From: Gammaproteobacteria bacterium
GTDB taxonomy: Bacteria > Pseudomonadota > Gammaproteobacteria > Pseudomonadales > Azotimanducaceae
NCBI GenBank assembly: GCA_009843635.1
Contig: VYDB01000046.1
Coordinates: 14,898-48,720 of the forward strand
Length of the DNA: 33,823 bases
Direction of reading: 5' to 3'
Below the pieces are notes generated by a model that worked only from the letters and a program-made list of their open reading frames with translations, was not told the DNA's origin and did not search any database. The translations under genes and the position numbers were made by a program. This document shows, in pieces, positions 22,652-32,510 of the stretch (its first letter is position 1; every line of letters begins with the position of its first letter).

Positions 22652-25288
22652 ATGTTGAAGGTAATAAAAGGCACGATAGTTGGCTTGGCCGCCTTTTGGG
22701 CTATGCTGGTTTCAATAAGCGCTTCCGCAGCGGAGGCTGAGATCGCTCAGGCGGCGGCCGGGGAGATTGAAGAGGTGGTGGTGGTCGGCTCCCGGCGCCG
22801 CGACCGGTCGGCGGCCGACTCACCGGTTCCAGTCGACGTCATCGGCGGGAGCGACTTCGAGGCCCAGGGCGGCTCCAACATGGACGACCTGGTCGCCAGC
22901 CTAGTGCCCTCCTACAACGTCAGCCAGGAACCGATCAGCGACGCCGCCACCTTCATTCGTCCAGCTACGCTGCGGGGCCTTGCGCCAGACGCCACGCTGG
23001 TGCTCGTCAACGGCAAGCGGCGCCATCGGGCAGCCGTGATCGCGCTGCTCGGCGCGGGCATTTCGGGGGGCTCCCAAGGGCCCGATATCTCCGTCATCCC
23101 CGCCATCGCCCTTGACCGGCTCGAAGTGCTGCGCGACGGCGCCTCCGCCCAGTACGGCTCCGACGCCATCGCCGGCATCATGAACTTCGTGCTCAAGGAA
23201 GACAATTCCGGCATGGCCTTCGACGCCAAGTGGGGCAGCCACTACGAAAACGACGGGGATGCGCTGACGCTGTCCACCAACGTCGGCCTGCCCTTGACCG
23301 AGTACGGATTCGCCAACTTCAGCTTCGAGTGGAAGGAATCCGACCCCACCAGCCGCAGCGTGCAGCGCGGCGATGCCCAAGATCTGATCAATGCGGGCAA
23401 CACCAACGTGCGCCAGCCGGCGGCGCAGATCTGGGGGGCGCCGGAATACTCCGACGACTTCAAGCTGTTCGGCAACTTCGGCCTCGAACTCGGCAACGGC
23501 ATGGAGGCCTACGCCTTTGGCAACTGGGCCGAACGCCAAGTGGAAGGCGGCTTTTACTATCGTAATCCGCACACCCGGGGCGGCGTGTTCAACGGGCCGA
23601 TGGTTGATCCGGCCACTGGCTTCACCGCCGATCAAGGGGGCAATGCCAGCGTGCCCAGCATTAAGGTCGCCGATTTGAGCGGCAACTGGTCTCCGGGCTC
23701 CACGACCTGCCCCGGCGGCGTCCCGCTCATCAATGCCGATCCCACGCCCAGCAATGGCGTACCCGACGCTGGCATCATGGCCATGGTGCAGGGCAGCGCC
23801 AACTGCTACACCCTCTACGAGCGGTTCCCAGGCGGTTTCACGCCCCAGTTCGGCGGCTACATCGACGACTACGCCTTGGCGGGCGGGCTGCGCGGGCAAC
23901 TCGGCGATTGGTATTTCGACTTAAGCGCGGTCGCTGGCCGCAGCAACGCGGAGTTCTATATCTACAACACCATCAATCCGCAGCTTCTTGGCCAGCGCAA
24001 TGAGATTGACACCTACTACGAGGCCGGCGACTACACCGAGACGGACCGGGTGGTCAACATCGACCTGTCGAGACCGCTGGATATCGGCAACCTCTATGGG
24101 CCGGTCAACCTGGCCATGGGCTTCGAGTACCGGGATGAGACCTTCAAGATCACCAACGGCGAACCCAACTCCTTCTACATCGACACTGACTACGGGCTTG
24201 CGGAGCAGGGCTTTGGCGTCGGGTCCAACGGCTTTCCCGGCTTCCAGCCCGGTGACGCAGGCAGCCACAAGTCGAGTTCCATCGCCGCCTACATCGACGT
24301 GGAGTCCGATGTCACGGACCGGCTGCTGCTCGGTGCCGCCCTGCGCTACGAAGACTACAAGGAATTCGGCGACACCCTGGACGTCAAGGGCGCGGTTCGG
24401 TTCCAAGTGGCCGAGCAGTTCGCCCTGCGCGGCGCGGTAAGCACCGGCTTCCGGGTGCCGACCGCCGGGCAGGCCAACCTGCGCAACGTGACCACCGAAT
24501 TCAACATGGGACGACTGGCCGACATCGCCACACTGCCGCCCACCAACCCGGTGGCCCAGCAGAAGGGCGCGGAGGCCTTAAAGCCTGAGGAGTCGGTGAA
24601 CATCACTGTTGGCGCCGTGTTTCACGCTGGGCCGATGGACATCACCATCGACTACTACAACATCGAAATCAAGGATCGGATCGCCTTCACCAGCCGGTTC
24701 AACCTGACGCCTGCGGACATCGATGCGCTGCTCGCGGCAGGCGTCAGCGATGCAAGAAGCTTCACGTCGGTGCGCTTCTTCTCCAACCAGCAAACCGTGG
24801 AGGCGTCGGGGATTGACTTGGTTGCCACGCTGCCCTTCGACCTAGGCGGTGGCACCTCCACGCTAACCGCGGTGGCCAACTGGTCAGACATCGATCTGAG
24901 CAAGTTCAATCCGGACTTCACCAGCGACAACCGGCGGCTGCAAATCGAGGAGGGGCGTCCGGATACCCGTTTCGTTGTGACTTGGTCCCACCTGCAGGGG
25001 CCGTGGCGGTTCATGGCCCGAGGGCGCTACTACGGCGAGTACTATGACGCGCCCACCAACGACGCCTCGGTAGCCTACAACCCCGATCCGAAGTTCCTGA
25101 TGGATCTGGAGGCGTCATATGACCTCAACGAGTCATTTAGCGTACTGGTTGGCGCGCAAAACGTCTTCGATACGTATCCAGAGAAGAACCCGAACGGCGA
25201 TGCGGCCGGTCTGATCTATCCCGAAAGCTCGCCTTTCGGCTTCAACGGCGGCTACTACTACGTTAAGGCAATGTGGCGCCGGCAGTAG
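22652..25288 (+). CDS. TonB-dependent outer-membrane receptor, 878 aa
   Basis: A Sec signal peptide (MLKVIKGTIVGLAAFWAMLV to about residue 27) precedes EEVVVVGSRRRDRSAADSPV, a TonB-box-like and plug-domain start. The plug contains LVNGKRRHRAAVIALLGAG and LEVLRDGASAQYGSDAIAGI. The rest is a large beta-barrel rich in Tyr/Gly/Asn that ends in NGGYYYVKAMWRRQ. Barrels usually end with an aromatic residue, so the extra Arg-Arg-Gln after Trp is slightly unusual. GGGAG stands six bases before ATG 22652, and the 70-base leader is AT-rich. Its ligand is unknown. Location between ppk and ppx allows, but does not prove, a link to phosphate supply. The stop directly abuts the ppx stop. Confidence 0.94.
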   Translation: MLKVIKGTIVGLAAFWAMLVSISASAAEAEIAQAAAGEIEEVVVVGSRRRDRSAADSPVPVDVIGGSDFEAQGGSNMDDLVASLVPSYNVSQEPISDAATFIRPATLRGLAPDATLVLVNGKRRHRAAVIALLGAGISGGSQGPDISVIPAIALDRLEVLRDGASAQYGSDAIAGIMNFVLKEDNSGMAFDAKWGSHYENDGDALTLSTNVGLPLTEYGFANFSFEWKESDPTSRSVQRGDAQDLINAGNTNVRQPAAQIWGAPEYSDDFKLFGNFGLELGNGMEAYAFGNWAERQVEGGFYYRNPHTRGGVFNGPMVDPATGFTADQGGNASVPSIKVADLSGNWSPGSTTCPGGVPLINADPTPSNGVPDAGIMAMVQGSANCYTLYERFPGGFTPQFGGYIDDYALAGGLRGQLGDWYFDLSAVAGRSNAEFYIYNTINPQLLGQRNEIDTYYEAGDYTETDRVVNIDLSRPLDIGNLYGPVNLAMGFEYRDETFKITNGEPNSFYIDTDYGLAEQGFGVGSNGFPGFQPGDAGSHKSSSIAAYIDVESDVTDRLLLGAALRYEDYKEFGDTLDVKGAVRFQVAEQFALRGAVSTGFRVPTAGQANLRNVTTEFNMGRLADIATLPPTNPVAQQKGAEALKPEESVNITVGAVFHAGPMDITIDYYNIEIKDRIAFTSRFNLTPADIDALLAAGVSDARSFTSVRFFSNQQTVEASGIDLVATLPFDLGGGTSTLTAVANWSDIDLSKFNPDFTSDNRRLQIEEGRPDTRFVVTWSHLQGPWRFMARGRYYGEYYDAPTNDASVAYNPDPKFLMDLEASYDLNESFSVLVGAQNVFDTYPEKNPNGDAAGLIYPESSPFGFNGGYYYVKAMWRRQ

Positions 25289-26806
25289 CTAACGGGCCTT
25301 GACTTTCAGCGACAGGGACGAGGCCTGCAGGTAGCGGGCCTCCTCCTTGAGGTCGAGCTTGGTGAGGGGGTGCTTCGCCAGCCACTCCTTGAACAGCGTG
25401 ACCACCATCTGCCCGCCATCGGCCTCGATGGCGACGTGGGGCAGGGGATCGCTGCTGCGGCTGCGGTGCAGGATGACCGCCAATCGCAGCAGCGCCGTCA
25501 GTCTCAGGATGGCTCCTTTCACCATTGGCAGCGCTTCGTCCTCAACGGCAAACTTGCGGCGGTGCAGGCGCACCAAAGTCCCGAGCTGGCTCTGATCGAG
25601 CCTCGAAAAGCCGGGCATGTCCATGTGGGCGAGCAGGTAGCCGCCATGCTTGTGGTACTGGTTGTGGGCGATGTCCATGCCGATCTCGTGAAGGTCTGCC
25701 GCCCAGGCCAGCAGCAGGCGTTGCTCCGCAGCCTGCAGCCGCCAGGACACGGCGACTTGGGCCAGCAACGCCAAAGCCGTGTCCCGCACCCGCTTGGCGT
25801 GGGCCGCATCGACGTGGTAGCGGTCCATGAGATTGCGCACGGTGGCATCGCGAATGTCCTGATGATGCACCCGGCCGAGCAGATCCTGGAGCAGCCCTTC
25901 GCGCAACGCCCCTTGGCTGACTTCCAGGAACTTGATGTTTAGGGACTCGATGACGGCAGCCAACACCGCCACCCCGCCGGGAAACACCGCCCTTCGTTCC
26001 GGAGACAGGCCGGGCAAGTCAATCTGATCCAAGCGCTTGGCCTCGATCAGGCGGTCGATCAGGTCAGCCACGCCCGCTGGCCGGATGCCGTTGGCCTCGC
26101 CGTTTTGCAATCCGGCCAGCACGTCGGCCGCCGCCAGCACCGTGCCCGACGCGCCGATGGCCACATCCCAAGCGGACTCCGTGTATTGGCTGCGCACCGC
26201 CTCCAACTCCCGAAGGCAGTGGTTGATCGCCGTCTTGAAGGCGCGCCGGGTGATGGCGCCATCGGCAAAGCACTGCTGGCTCTGGGCAACGCAGCCAATG
26301 TACAGGCTCTCCATGACCTCAGGTTGAAAGTGGCGGCCGAGGATCAACTCCGTGCTGCCGCCGCCGATGTCGATCACCAGCCGCCGGTCGTGATTGTCCT
26401 CCAAGTCGTGGGAAACGCCGAGATAGATCAGCCGCGCCTCCTCCCGCCCGGAAATGATCTCCACCCGATGCCCCAAGGCCTGCTCCGCGCTTTCGATGAA
26501 GGCCTCCGAATCGTGAGCCTTGCGCAGGGCGTTGGTGCCCACCACGCGCACGTTTTCGCGACGTAGGTGGCGCAAGCGCTGCCCGAATCGCTCCAGGCAT
26601 GCCAAGGCCCTGTGGCTGGCCGTCGCAGTCAGCCTTTGGCGGTCGTCAAGCCCCTCGGCGAGCCGCACCATTTCGCGGATCTTGTCGAGCGTTTGCAGGT
26701 GGCCGCCCGACTCTTGGGCGACGATGAGGTGAAAGCTGTTGGAGCCGAGGTCCAGGGCGGCGAGCTCCCGGGGAGCGCCGTTGGCGGGAAGGGCGGGTTC
26801 AGCCAT
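25289..26806 (-). CDS. ppx: Exopolyphosphatase / guanosine pentaphosphatase (Ppx/GppA), 505 aa
   Basis: A member of the ASKHA phosphotransferase fold that removes terminal phosphates from polyphosphate and, in some members, from pppGpp. ALDLGSNSFHLIVAQ (about 17-31) and VIDIGGGSTELILG are the two phosphate-loop motifs, and GASGTVLAAADVL is the adenosine-like motif. The C-terminal helical domain has WAADLHEIGMDIAHNQYHKH, as in proteobacterial Ppx with an HD-like fold. Length is close to the E. coli Ppx. The gene is eight bases downstream of an acyl-CoA dehydrogenase on the same strand and converges on the TonB receptor. It is the functional opposite of the nearby ppk. Confidence 0.94.
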   Translation of the reverse strand: MAEPALPANGAPRELAALDLGSNSFHLIVAQESGGHLQTLDKIREMVRLAEGLDDRQRLTATASHRALACLERFGQRLRHLRRENVRVVGTNALRKAHDSEAFIESAEQALGHRVEIISGREEARLIYLGVSHDLEDNHDRRLVIDIGGGSTELILGRHFQPEVMESLYIGCVAQSQQCFADGAITRRAFKTAINHCLRELEAVRSQYTESAWDVAIGASGTVLAAADVLAGLQNGEANGIRPAGVADLIDRLIEAKRLDQIDLPGLSPERRAVFPGGVAVLAAVIESLNIKFLEVSQGALREGLLQDLLGRVHHQDIRDATVRNLMDRYHVDAAHAKRVRDTALALLAQVAVSWRLQAAEQRLLLAWAADLHEIGMDIAHNQYHKHGGYLLAHMDMPGFSRLDQSQLGTLVRLHRRKFAVEDEALPMVKGAILRLTALLRLAVILHRSRSSDPLPHVAIEADGGQMVVTLFKEWLAKHPLTKLDLKEEARYLQASSLSLKVKAR

Positions 26807-26814
26807 GCGGAGAC

Positions 26815-28032
26815 TTAATCCGGCAAGCCCAGCACCCGCTTGGCGATGACGTTGAGCTGAATCTCACTGGTGCCGCCCTCGATGGAGTTGGCCTTGGAGC
26901 GCAGCCATTGGCGGGTGGTGGCCAGTTCCCGCTCGCTGAACGAGGTGCCATCCCAGCCGAGGCCGGCCAGCCCCATGGTTTCCTGCATGAGTTCGTACTT
27001 GCGCTTGTTCTGCTCGGTGCCGTAGTACTTGAACATCGACGCCAGATGGCCGCTGGCCAAGCCCGCCTTGGCCTCCTCGCCGCCTCGGGAGAGGGTCAGT
27101 TGAAAGGCGCGGTCGTTCATGCGGTGGTTGGATATCTTGCCGCGCAGCACCGGGTCGCCGATGCGTCCATCCCGCTCGCCGACGTAGCGCTTGGCGATGT
27201 CTTCCATCCGACGGCCTGAGCCGCCGAGCGCCGAGTTGCCGCCGATGCCGGCCACCATGTTGCGCTCGTGCTGCAGCAGGCGCTTGGCGATGGTCCAGCC
27301 CTGGTTGATCTCGCCCACCAAGTTGCCCTTGGGCACCCGCACGTTGTCGAAGAAAGTCTGGCAAAACGGTGACGAGCCGCTGATGAGTTCGATCGGGGAG
27401 GTGCTGACCCCTTCCGAGGCCATGTCGAACAGCAGAAAGCTGATGCCCTGATGCTTGGGCGCCGCCGAGTCGGTGCGGACCAGGCAGAAGATCCAATCCG
27501 CCTGATCGGCGTAGGAGGTCCAGATCTTGGCGCCGTTGACCAGGTAGTAGTCCCCGTGATCCTCGGCCTTGGTTTGCAGCGCCGCCAAGTCGGAGCCATG
27601 CCCAGGCTCCGAGTAGCCTTGGCACCACCGAATCTCGCCGCGCACGATCTTCGGCAGGTGCTCCTGCTTCTGCTCCTCGCTGGCGAACTCCAGCAGCGCC
27701 GGCCCCAGCATCCATACGCCGAAGCTGTTGAGTGGCGTGCGGGCGTTGATTCGCCCCAGCTCCTGCTGCAGCACCCGGTCTTCCTCGAAGGACAGCCCGC
27801 CGCCGCCGTAGGCCACCGGCCAACGGGGCGCGGTCCAGCCGCGCTCGGCCATGCGGTTCAGCCAGACCTTGGAATCCGGATTCTTGAACCGCTCCCCGCG
27901 TCCGCCCCAGACGACTTCATCATCCGGCGTGGGGGTGCGCATGGAGGGCGGGCAATGCTCCTCAAGCCAAGCGCGGGTTTCGGCGCGGAACTCATCAATT
28001 TCGGGCACGTTGGCAAGCTCTTGTTGAATCAA
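26815..28032 (-). CDS. Acyl-CoA dehydrogenase family protein, 405 aa
   Basis: Typical FadE-type layout. The N-terminal domain has EFRAETRAWLEEHCPPSM and WTAPRWPVAYGGGGLSFEED. The middle domain has CQGYSEPGHGSDLAALQTKA and VNGAKIWTSYADQADWIFCL. The C-terminal domain ends with SIEGGTSEIQLNVIAKRVLG, which contains the usual catalytic Glu. The widest start is TTG 28032; GTG 28008 (VPEIDEFRAE) fits the family better in length, but neither has a clear ribosome site. It is co-directional with ppx, eight bases upstream of it. The acyl substrate is unknown. Confidence 0.92.
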   Translation of the reverse strand: MIQQELANVPEIDEFRAETRAWLEEHCPPSMRTPTPDDEVVWGGRGERFKNPDSKVWLNRMAERGWTAPRWPVAYGGGGLSFEEDRVLQQELGRINARTPLNSFGVWMLGPALLEFASEEQKQEHLPKIVRGEIRWCQGYSEPGHGSDLAALQTKAEDHGDYYLVNGAKIWTSYADQADWIFCLVRTDSAAPKHQGISFLLFDMASEGVSTSPIELISGSSPFCQTFFDNVRVPKGNLVGEINQGWTIAKRLLQHERNMVAGIGGNSALGGSGRRMEDIAKRYVGERDGRIGDPVLRGKISNHRMNDRAFQLTLSRGGEEAKAGLASGHLASMFKYYGTEQNKRKYELMQETMGLAGLGWDGTSFSERELATTRQWLRSKANSIEGGTSEIQLNVIAKRVLGLPD

Positions 28033-28172
28033 TGGGCTGCGGATTTTAGGGAATCAACGGCTAGGTTCGCTACCCCGGCATCTCCTCCAGTTCGAGTCCG
28101 CCCAGGGTTGCGATGCGACTGATGGGAAACATGCAGTGAAATCAGCGTTGGCGTGGGCGGCTGCGAAACTGT

Positions 28173-29426
28173 ATGCTTATCCACATGTCAGCTCCCTCCG
28201 GCCAATCTGCCGCTGCCATCCGCGCCGTCCGCTACCGGGTGTTGCCCGGGACCGCGGCTAAGGCGCACCAGCTCAACCGGCTCGCTGGCGCCTGCCGATA
28301 CGTCTGGAACTGGGCGCTGGGCCGCCAGAACGCCGCTTGGCTCGGCTGGTGGTTCTCATCCGCCAGGCGACCGCCCGCGCCCACCTTCTTCACGCTCGGC
28401 AAGGCGTTCACCACGCTCCGCAACTCCAGAGGCCGTGAATGGCTCAGGGAACTCCCCTTCGCGGAGGTCCGTTACACGCTGAAGCGCCAGGCTGACGCTT
28501 GGCAGGGCTTCTTCAAGGGGCAGCGCGCACGCCCCAAATTCAAGGGGCGCGGCTGTTGTATGGGATTCACTATCCCCGGCAAGGTGCGCATCCGCAACGG
28601 CTTCATCGCAGTTCCCAAGATTGGGGAGGTTCGGCTTCGCCGCCGGGGCGGGAACCCGTGGCCGGGCGGCAAGCCCAAGCAGGCGGTCTTCAAGCGTGAG
28701 GGCAGCAAGTGGTTCTGCACGGTCTTCTACGAGGTCGCCATTTACCGCCGTTCCGACGATGGCACAGTGGTTGGCGTCGACCGCAACGTGGGGCAGTGCG
28801 CCCTGAGCACGGGCGAGATCATCCGCCTGCCCGACCTGTCCCGCTTGGAGGCGCGCAAGCGCCGCTACCAGCGCCGCATGGCGCGGCAGGCAAAGACCAG
28901 CGGCCGACGCAAGCGAACCAAGTCGAAGCTGGCGCGGACCCATGCCCGCATTCGAGGCATCCGCTCGAATTGGTGCCACCAGACAAGCAAGCGCATCGCG
29001 GACGCGGCGCACACGGTTGCTATCGAGGATCTTAACACCAAAGGCATGACCAAATCGGCGAAGGGCACCGAGGAAGAGGCGGGAAAGAACGTGAAGGCCA
29101 AGGCCGTACTGAACCGCAAAATCCTTGCCAGCGGATGGTATGGCCTTGAGCGGAACCTGGACTACAAGGCTGGGAAGGTGGTTCGCATCAACCCCGCCCG
29201 CACGTCGCAAACCTGCCACGAATGTGGGTTTGCGGATTCGGCCAACCGGCCGAGCCAATCAACCTTTCGATGTCAGGCCTGCGGGCACGAGGCGAACGCC
29301 GACGTGAACGCGGCCCGAAACATCCGGCGTCAGGGATTGGCGCAGCTGGACGGCGAGGGCCGTGGGTGCTGTAAGGCCCGCCCAATGACCCGTCAAACAG
29401 GTGGCGGACTTAGGCAGGCGGCGTAG
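28173..29426 (+). mobile_element. tnpB: Solo TnpB of an IS200/IS605 (IS1341-type) element, 417 aa
   Basis: An RNA-guided RuvC nuclease of the TnpB family, ancestor of Cas12. The RuvC triad is intact: Asp203 in VGVDRNVGQCA, Glu285 in VAIEDLNTKGM and Asp377 in NADVNAARNI. The zinc ribbon supplies Cys348, Cys351, Cys367 and Cys370. The N-terminal YRVLPGTAAKAHQLNRLAGA and VWNWALGRQNAAW are the usual lead-in. No tnpA transposase or obvious terminal hairpin pair is seen, so it is a non-autonomous or solo copy. A guide-like RNA would be expected from the 3' end of the gene. The short stem GTAGC...GCTAC just around the stop (about 29424-29449) may belong to it. It lies about 50 bases before the sulfatase start. 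Confidence 0.93.
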
Positions 29427-29476
29427 CTTCGGCTGCTGAATTTGCTACATAATTCCCCTTGTATGGTTTCAAAGGC

Positions 29477-31126
29477 ATGAAGGGGCGCACCAACTTAGTG
29501 GCGGCGCTCAGCGTGGTCATTGCGCTGGCTGCTCCACCCTTGTGGTCGGCGCAGGATCCGCCCAATATCGTGTTCATTCTGGTTGACGACCTGCGTTTCG
29601 ACGGCATGGGGTTCCTGCAGCCGCAGTTGGAGACGCCCCACATCGACGCGCTCGCCAGCCGCGGCGTCTATTTTCCCAACGCGGTGGTCACGTCGTCCTT
29701 GTGCTCCCCCAGCCGGGCGACGATTCTCACCGGTCAGACCACCCGCAATCACCGCGTGGTGGACAACAACAACAGCTCGGAAGAGGGTCTGGTGTTCTTT
29801 CCGAAGTACCTCCAAGCATCGGGCTACGAGACCGGGTTTTTCGGCAAGTGGCACATGGGCAATGCAACCGATGCGCCGCGCGACGGCTTCGACCGCTGGG
29901 TGAGCTTCGCCGGGCAGGGATTCTATTTTCCGGTGACCGGTTCGGGCGGACGCGTCAACCAGATCAACGTGGACGGGACCCATGTGGATCAGGCGGGCTA
30001 CATCACCGATGAACTGACGGACTACCTGCTCGACTGGCTCAGTGCGGGCCGCGACCCTTCCAAGCCGTTCTTTGCGTACCTCAGCCACAAGGCCGTGCAT
30101 TCGGATGCCGAGCCGGCGCCCCGCCATCGCGAGCAGTATCGGGCCACCGATTTTGCGCTGCCGGAGACCGTCAAGATCACTCCGGAATACCTGGACGGCA
30201 AGCCCATGTGGGTCAAGAGCCAGCGCAATTCCTGGCACGGCATCGACTTCTTCTACGCCAGCGACCGCAGGATGCAGGACTACCTGAAGGACTACTATGG
30301 CGCCCTGAGCGCAGTGGACGACAGCCTGGGACGAATCTGGGGATTTCTCGAGACGCACGGCCTAGAAGAGGACACCATGGTCGTGTTCTACAGCGACAAC
30401 GGCTTTCTCATCGGCGATCACGGCCTGATCGACAAACGCAACGCCTACGAAGGCTCCGTGCGGGTGCCCATGCTGGTGGCAGCGCCCGGGCTCGTTCCCG
30501 AAGGCGTCACCAACGACGCGATGGTCCGCAACCTCGACCTGGCGCCAACGTTTCTCGACGTCGCTGGCCTCGAATCCCCCCCGCACTTCGAGGGCAAGAG
30601 CTTCCTGCCGGTGGCTACCGGCGAACTCGGCATTGACGAGTGGGGCGAACCGGACTTTGTTTACGAGTACTTCTGGGAGTGGACCTTCCCGATGACGCCG
30701 ACCACTTTCGCCTTGCAGCGCGGCTCGCTGAAGTACATTCAGTACCACGGCATCTGGGACATCGAAGAACTCTACGATGTGGATGCCGACCCGCTCGAGA
30801 TGCACAACCTCATAGACGATCCGACCTACTACGAAGCCCGGCAGGAACTGCGCATCGCACTGTATGAACAACTGGCCGGCAAGGATGGCCGGCGCACGGT
30901 GCCATTCAGCGCCAGGCTCGCCGAGGGCATGAACCTGCGCGATGAAAACGGGCCGACGGCGCCGCCGTTTCCGGAAGCTTGGAAGGTCGAGCCGAATCGG
31001 CCGGACAGGTATCTGGGCATCTTGCCGGACACGGCGGAAAAGAAGGCCTATCTAGATGCCGGCAAGCCATATCTGCCGTGGCTGATCGATCGCTCTGCTG
31101 GCGAGGACCCTGCCGATGGCAAGTAG
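29477..31126 (+). CDS. Secreted sulfatase (type I, formylglycine-dependent), 549 aa
   Basis: An alkaline-phosphatase-fold sulfatase that hydrolyses sulfate esters in the periplasm or outside the cell. A signal peptide (NLVAALSVVIALAAPPLWSA) precedes the metal-binding PPNIVFILVDDLRFDGMG. The activation motif is CSPSR (Cys76), where the cysteine is oxidised to formylglycine by a separate enzyme not seen in this window. GKWHMG and YSDNGFLIGDHGLIDKRN are other family marks. ATG 29477 is preferred over TTG 29459 because it starts the signal peptide well. It overlaps the next gene by 11 bases. Its upstream region is the right flank of the TnpB gene. The sulfated substrate, for instance a marine polysaccharide, is unknown. 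Confidence 0.93.
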   Translation: MKGRTNLVAALSVVIALAAPPLWSAQDPPNIVFILVDDLRFDGMGFLQPQLETPHIDALASRGVYFPNAVVTSSLCSPSRATILTGQTTRNHRVVDNNNSSEEGLVFFPKYLQASGYETGFFGKWHMGNATDAPRDGFDRWVSFAGQGFYFPVTGSGGRVNQINVDGTHVDQAGYITDELTDYLLDWLSAGRDPSKPFFAYLSHKAVHSDAEPAPRHREQYRATDFALPETVKITPEYLDGKPMWVKSQRNSWHGIDFFYASDRRMQDYLKDYYGALSAVDDSLGRIWGFLETHGLEEDTMVVFYSDNGFLIGDHGLIDKRNAYEGSVRVPMLVAAPGLVPEGVTNDAMVRNLDLAPTFLDVAGLESPPHFEGKSFLPVATGELGIDEWGEPDFVYEYFWEWTFPMTPTTFALQRGSLKYIQYHGIWDIEELYDVDADPLEMHNLIDDPTYYEARQELRIALYEQLAGKDGRRTVPFSARLAEGMNLRDENGPTAPPFPEAWKVEPNRPDRYLGILPDTAEKKAYLDAGKPYLPWLIDRSAGEDPADGK

Positions 31127-32444
31127 CATGTTGGACTCACTCATCGAGCTCGAACTGCTCTGGACCCGCCTTGAGGCGTCGCCCGCGTGGCTGCAGGCTC
31201 AAGTCTTCAATGAAGCCATGCTTTGGCAAGGCGTCGGGCTGGTCGCGATCGCGGGCGCCGCTTGGCCGTTGACGCGCCTGCTGCGCCCGCTCATCAAGGC
31301 GCGAATGGGTTCCGAACGCCCGGATTCCAAATTCGCGCAATTTTCTGCGTCGGCGTTCAGGCTGCTGCCGGTTATCCTGTTTCTCCTGCTGACGTGGCTC
31401 TCCATCGGTGTGGTCACCCGATTGGACCCGACCGCTCGCATCCACCTCTTGGACATCGTTGCCAGCCTGTTGGGTGCTTGGGTCCTGATCGCCCTGCTGT
31501 CTTCTTTCGTCGCCAACCGGCTGCTGGCCAAGCTGCTGTTCGTCATTGTTTGGTTCATTGCGGCGTTGAACATCCTAGGCGTTCTGGACGATGCCATCGC
31601 CGTTCTGGACGCCATGGCCATTCCCCTTGGCGCCAACCGGCTTTCGATGTTGACATTGATCAACGGCGGCATGCTGCTCATCGTTCTGCTGTGGCTGGCC
31701 GTGTTCCTCAGCGGGCTGCTGCAGAGCCGCCTGCGCGACGTGGCGGACTTGAGCCCAAGGGCCCAAGTGCTGCTCGGCAAGGCGGCGCGATTCATCATGA
31801 TCGCCTTGGCGGTGATCATTGCGCTTTCGAGCGTCGGCACCAATTTCGCCGCGTTGGCGGTGTTCACGGGCGCCTTGGGGGTCGGCATTGGGATCGGCCT
31901 GCAGCAACAGGTGTCGAATCTGCTCAGCGGCCTCTTCCTCCTGCTCGACAAGTCCATCAAGCCGGGCGATGTGATCGAGGTGGGAGACACCTTCGGCTGG
32001 GTGAAAGACATGCGAGCCCGATACGTCGGCGTCATCACCCGGGACAACAAGGAGCTGTTGATTCCCAACGATGACTTCGTCACCAACCAAGTGATCAACT
32101 GGTCACATAGCGATCAGGACGTGCGCATGGAGGTTGCCTTCGGGGTGTCCTACAACAGCGATCCCCATAGGGTTCGCCAACTTGCCGTCCAAGCCGCCGA
32201 ATCCGTGGAACGCGTGTCCACAACCCGCCAGCCGATCTGCCACCTAGTTGAGTTTGGCGACAGCGCCCTGAGCTTCGTGCTCCGCTTCTGGATCGACGAC
32301 CCGGATCAGGGCGTCACCAACGTCAAGGGCCTAGTGCTGCTAAAGCTCTGGGAGCTGTTTCGGGACAACGGCGTGGAGATTCCCTACCCACATCGGCAGG
32401 TCCTGCTCAGGAACGACCCGCAGGGCAGCGAGCCCGGTGACTGA
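31116..32444 (+). CDS. MscS-type mechanosensitive channel, 442 aa
   Basis: A small-conductance mechanosensitive channel family protein with about five to six N-terminal hydrophobic helices. The pore helix and conserved cytoplasmic beta-domain follow: VFTGALGVGIGIGLQQQVSN, then LLSGLFLLLDKSIKPGDVIE and LLIPNDDFVTNQVINWSHSD. These are the classic MscS signatures. It is longer than E. coli MscS (286 residues) through extra N-terminal helices, as in YbdG/MscK-like members. ATG 31116 overlaps the sulfatase end; GAGGA stands a few bases upstream. It probably releases solutes on hypo-osmotic shock. Confidence 0.93.
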   Translation: MASSMLDSLIELELLWTRLEASPAWLQAQVFNEAMLWQGVGLVAIAGAAWPLTRLLRPLIKARMGSERPDSKFAQFSASAFRLLPVILFLLLTWLSIGVVTRLDPTARIHLLDIVASLLGAWVLIALLSSFVANRLLAKLLFVIVWFIAALNILGVLDDAIAVLDAMAIPLGANRLSMLTLINGGMLLIVLLWLAVFLSGLLQSRLRDVADLSPRAQVLLGKAARFIMIALAVIIALSSVGTNFAALAVFTGALGVGIGIGLQQQVSNLLSGLFLLLDKSIKPGDVIEVGDTFGWVKDMRARYVGVITRDNKELLIPNDDFVTNQVINWSHSDQDVRMEVAFGVSYNSDPHRVRQLAVQAAESVERVSTTRQPICHLVEFGDSALSFVLRFWIDDPDQGVTNVKGLVLLKLWELFRDNGVEIPYPHRQVLLRNDPQGSEPGD

Positions 32445-32510
32445 AGGCGGCGACACGCACCGGCATCGCCCTCTGCTCGGTCATGCGGGACAGCACACTA
32501 AAATGGCCGC

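Noticed and set aside
28033-28172. A tnpA gene or left-end hairpin upstream of tnpB
   Set aside because: The 140 bases are too short for tnpA, and no convincing hairpin or repeat of the right end was found.
29463-29480. A five-codon leader ORF (MVSKA) overlapping the sulfatase start as ATGA
   Set aside because: It has no ribosome site and is short enough to arise by chance.
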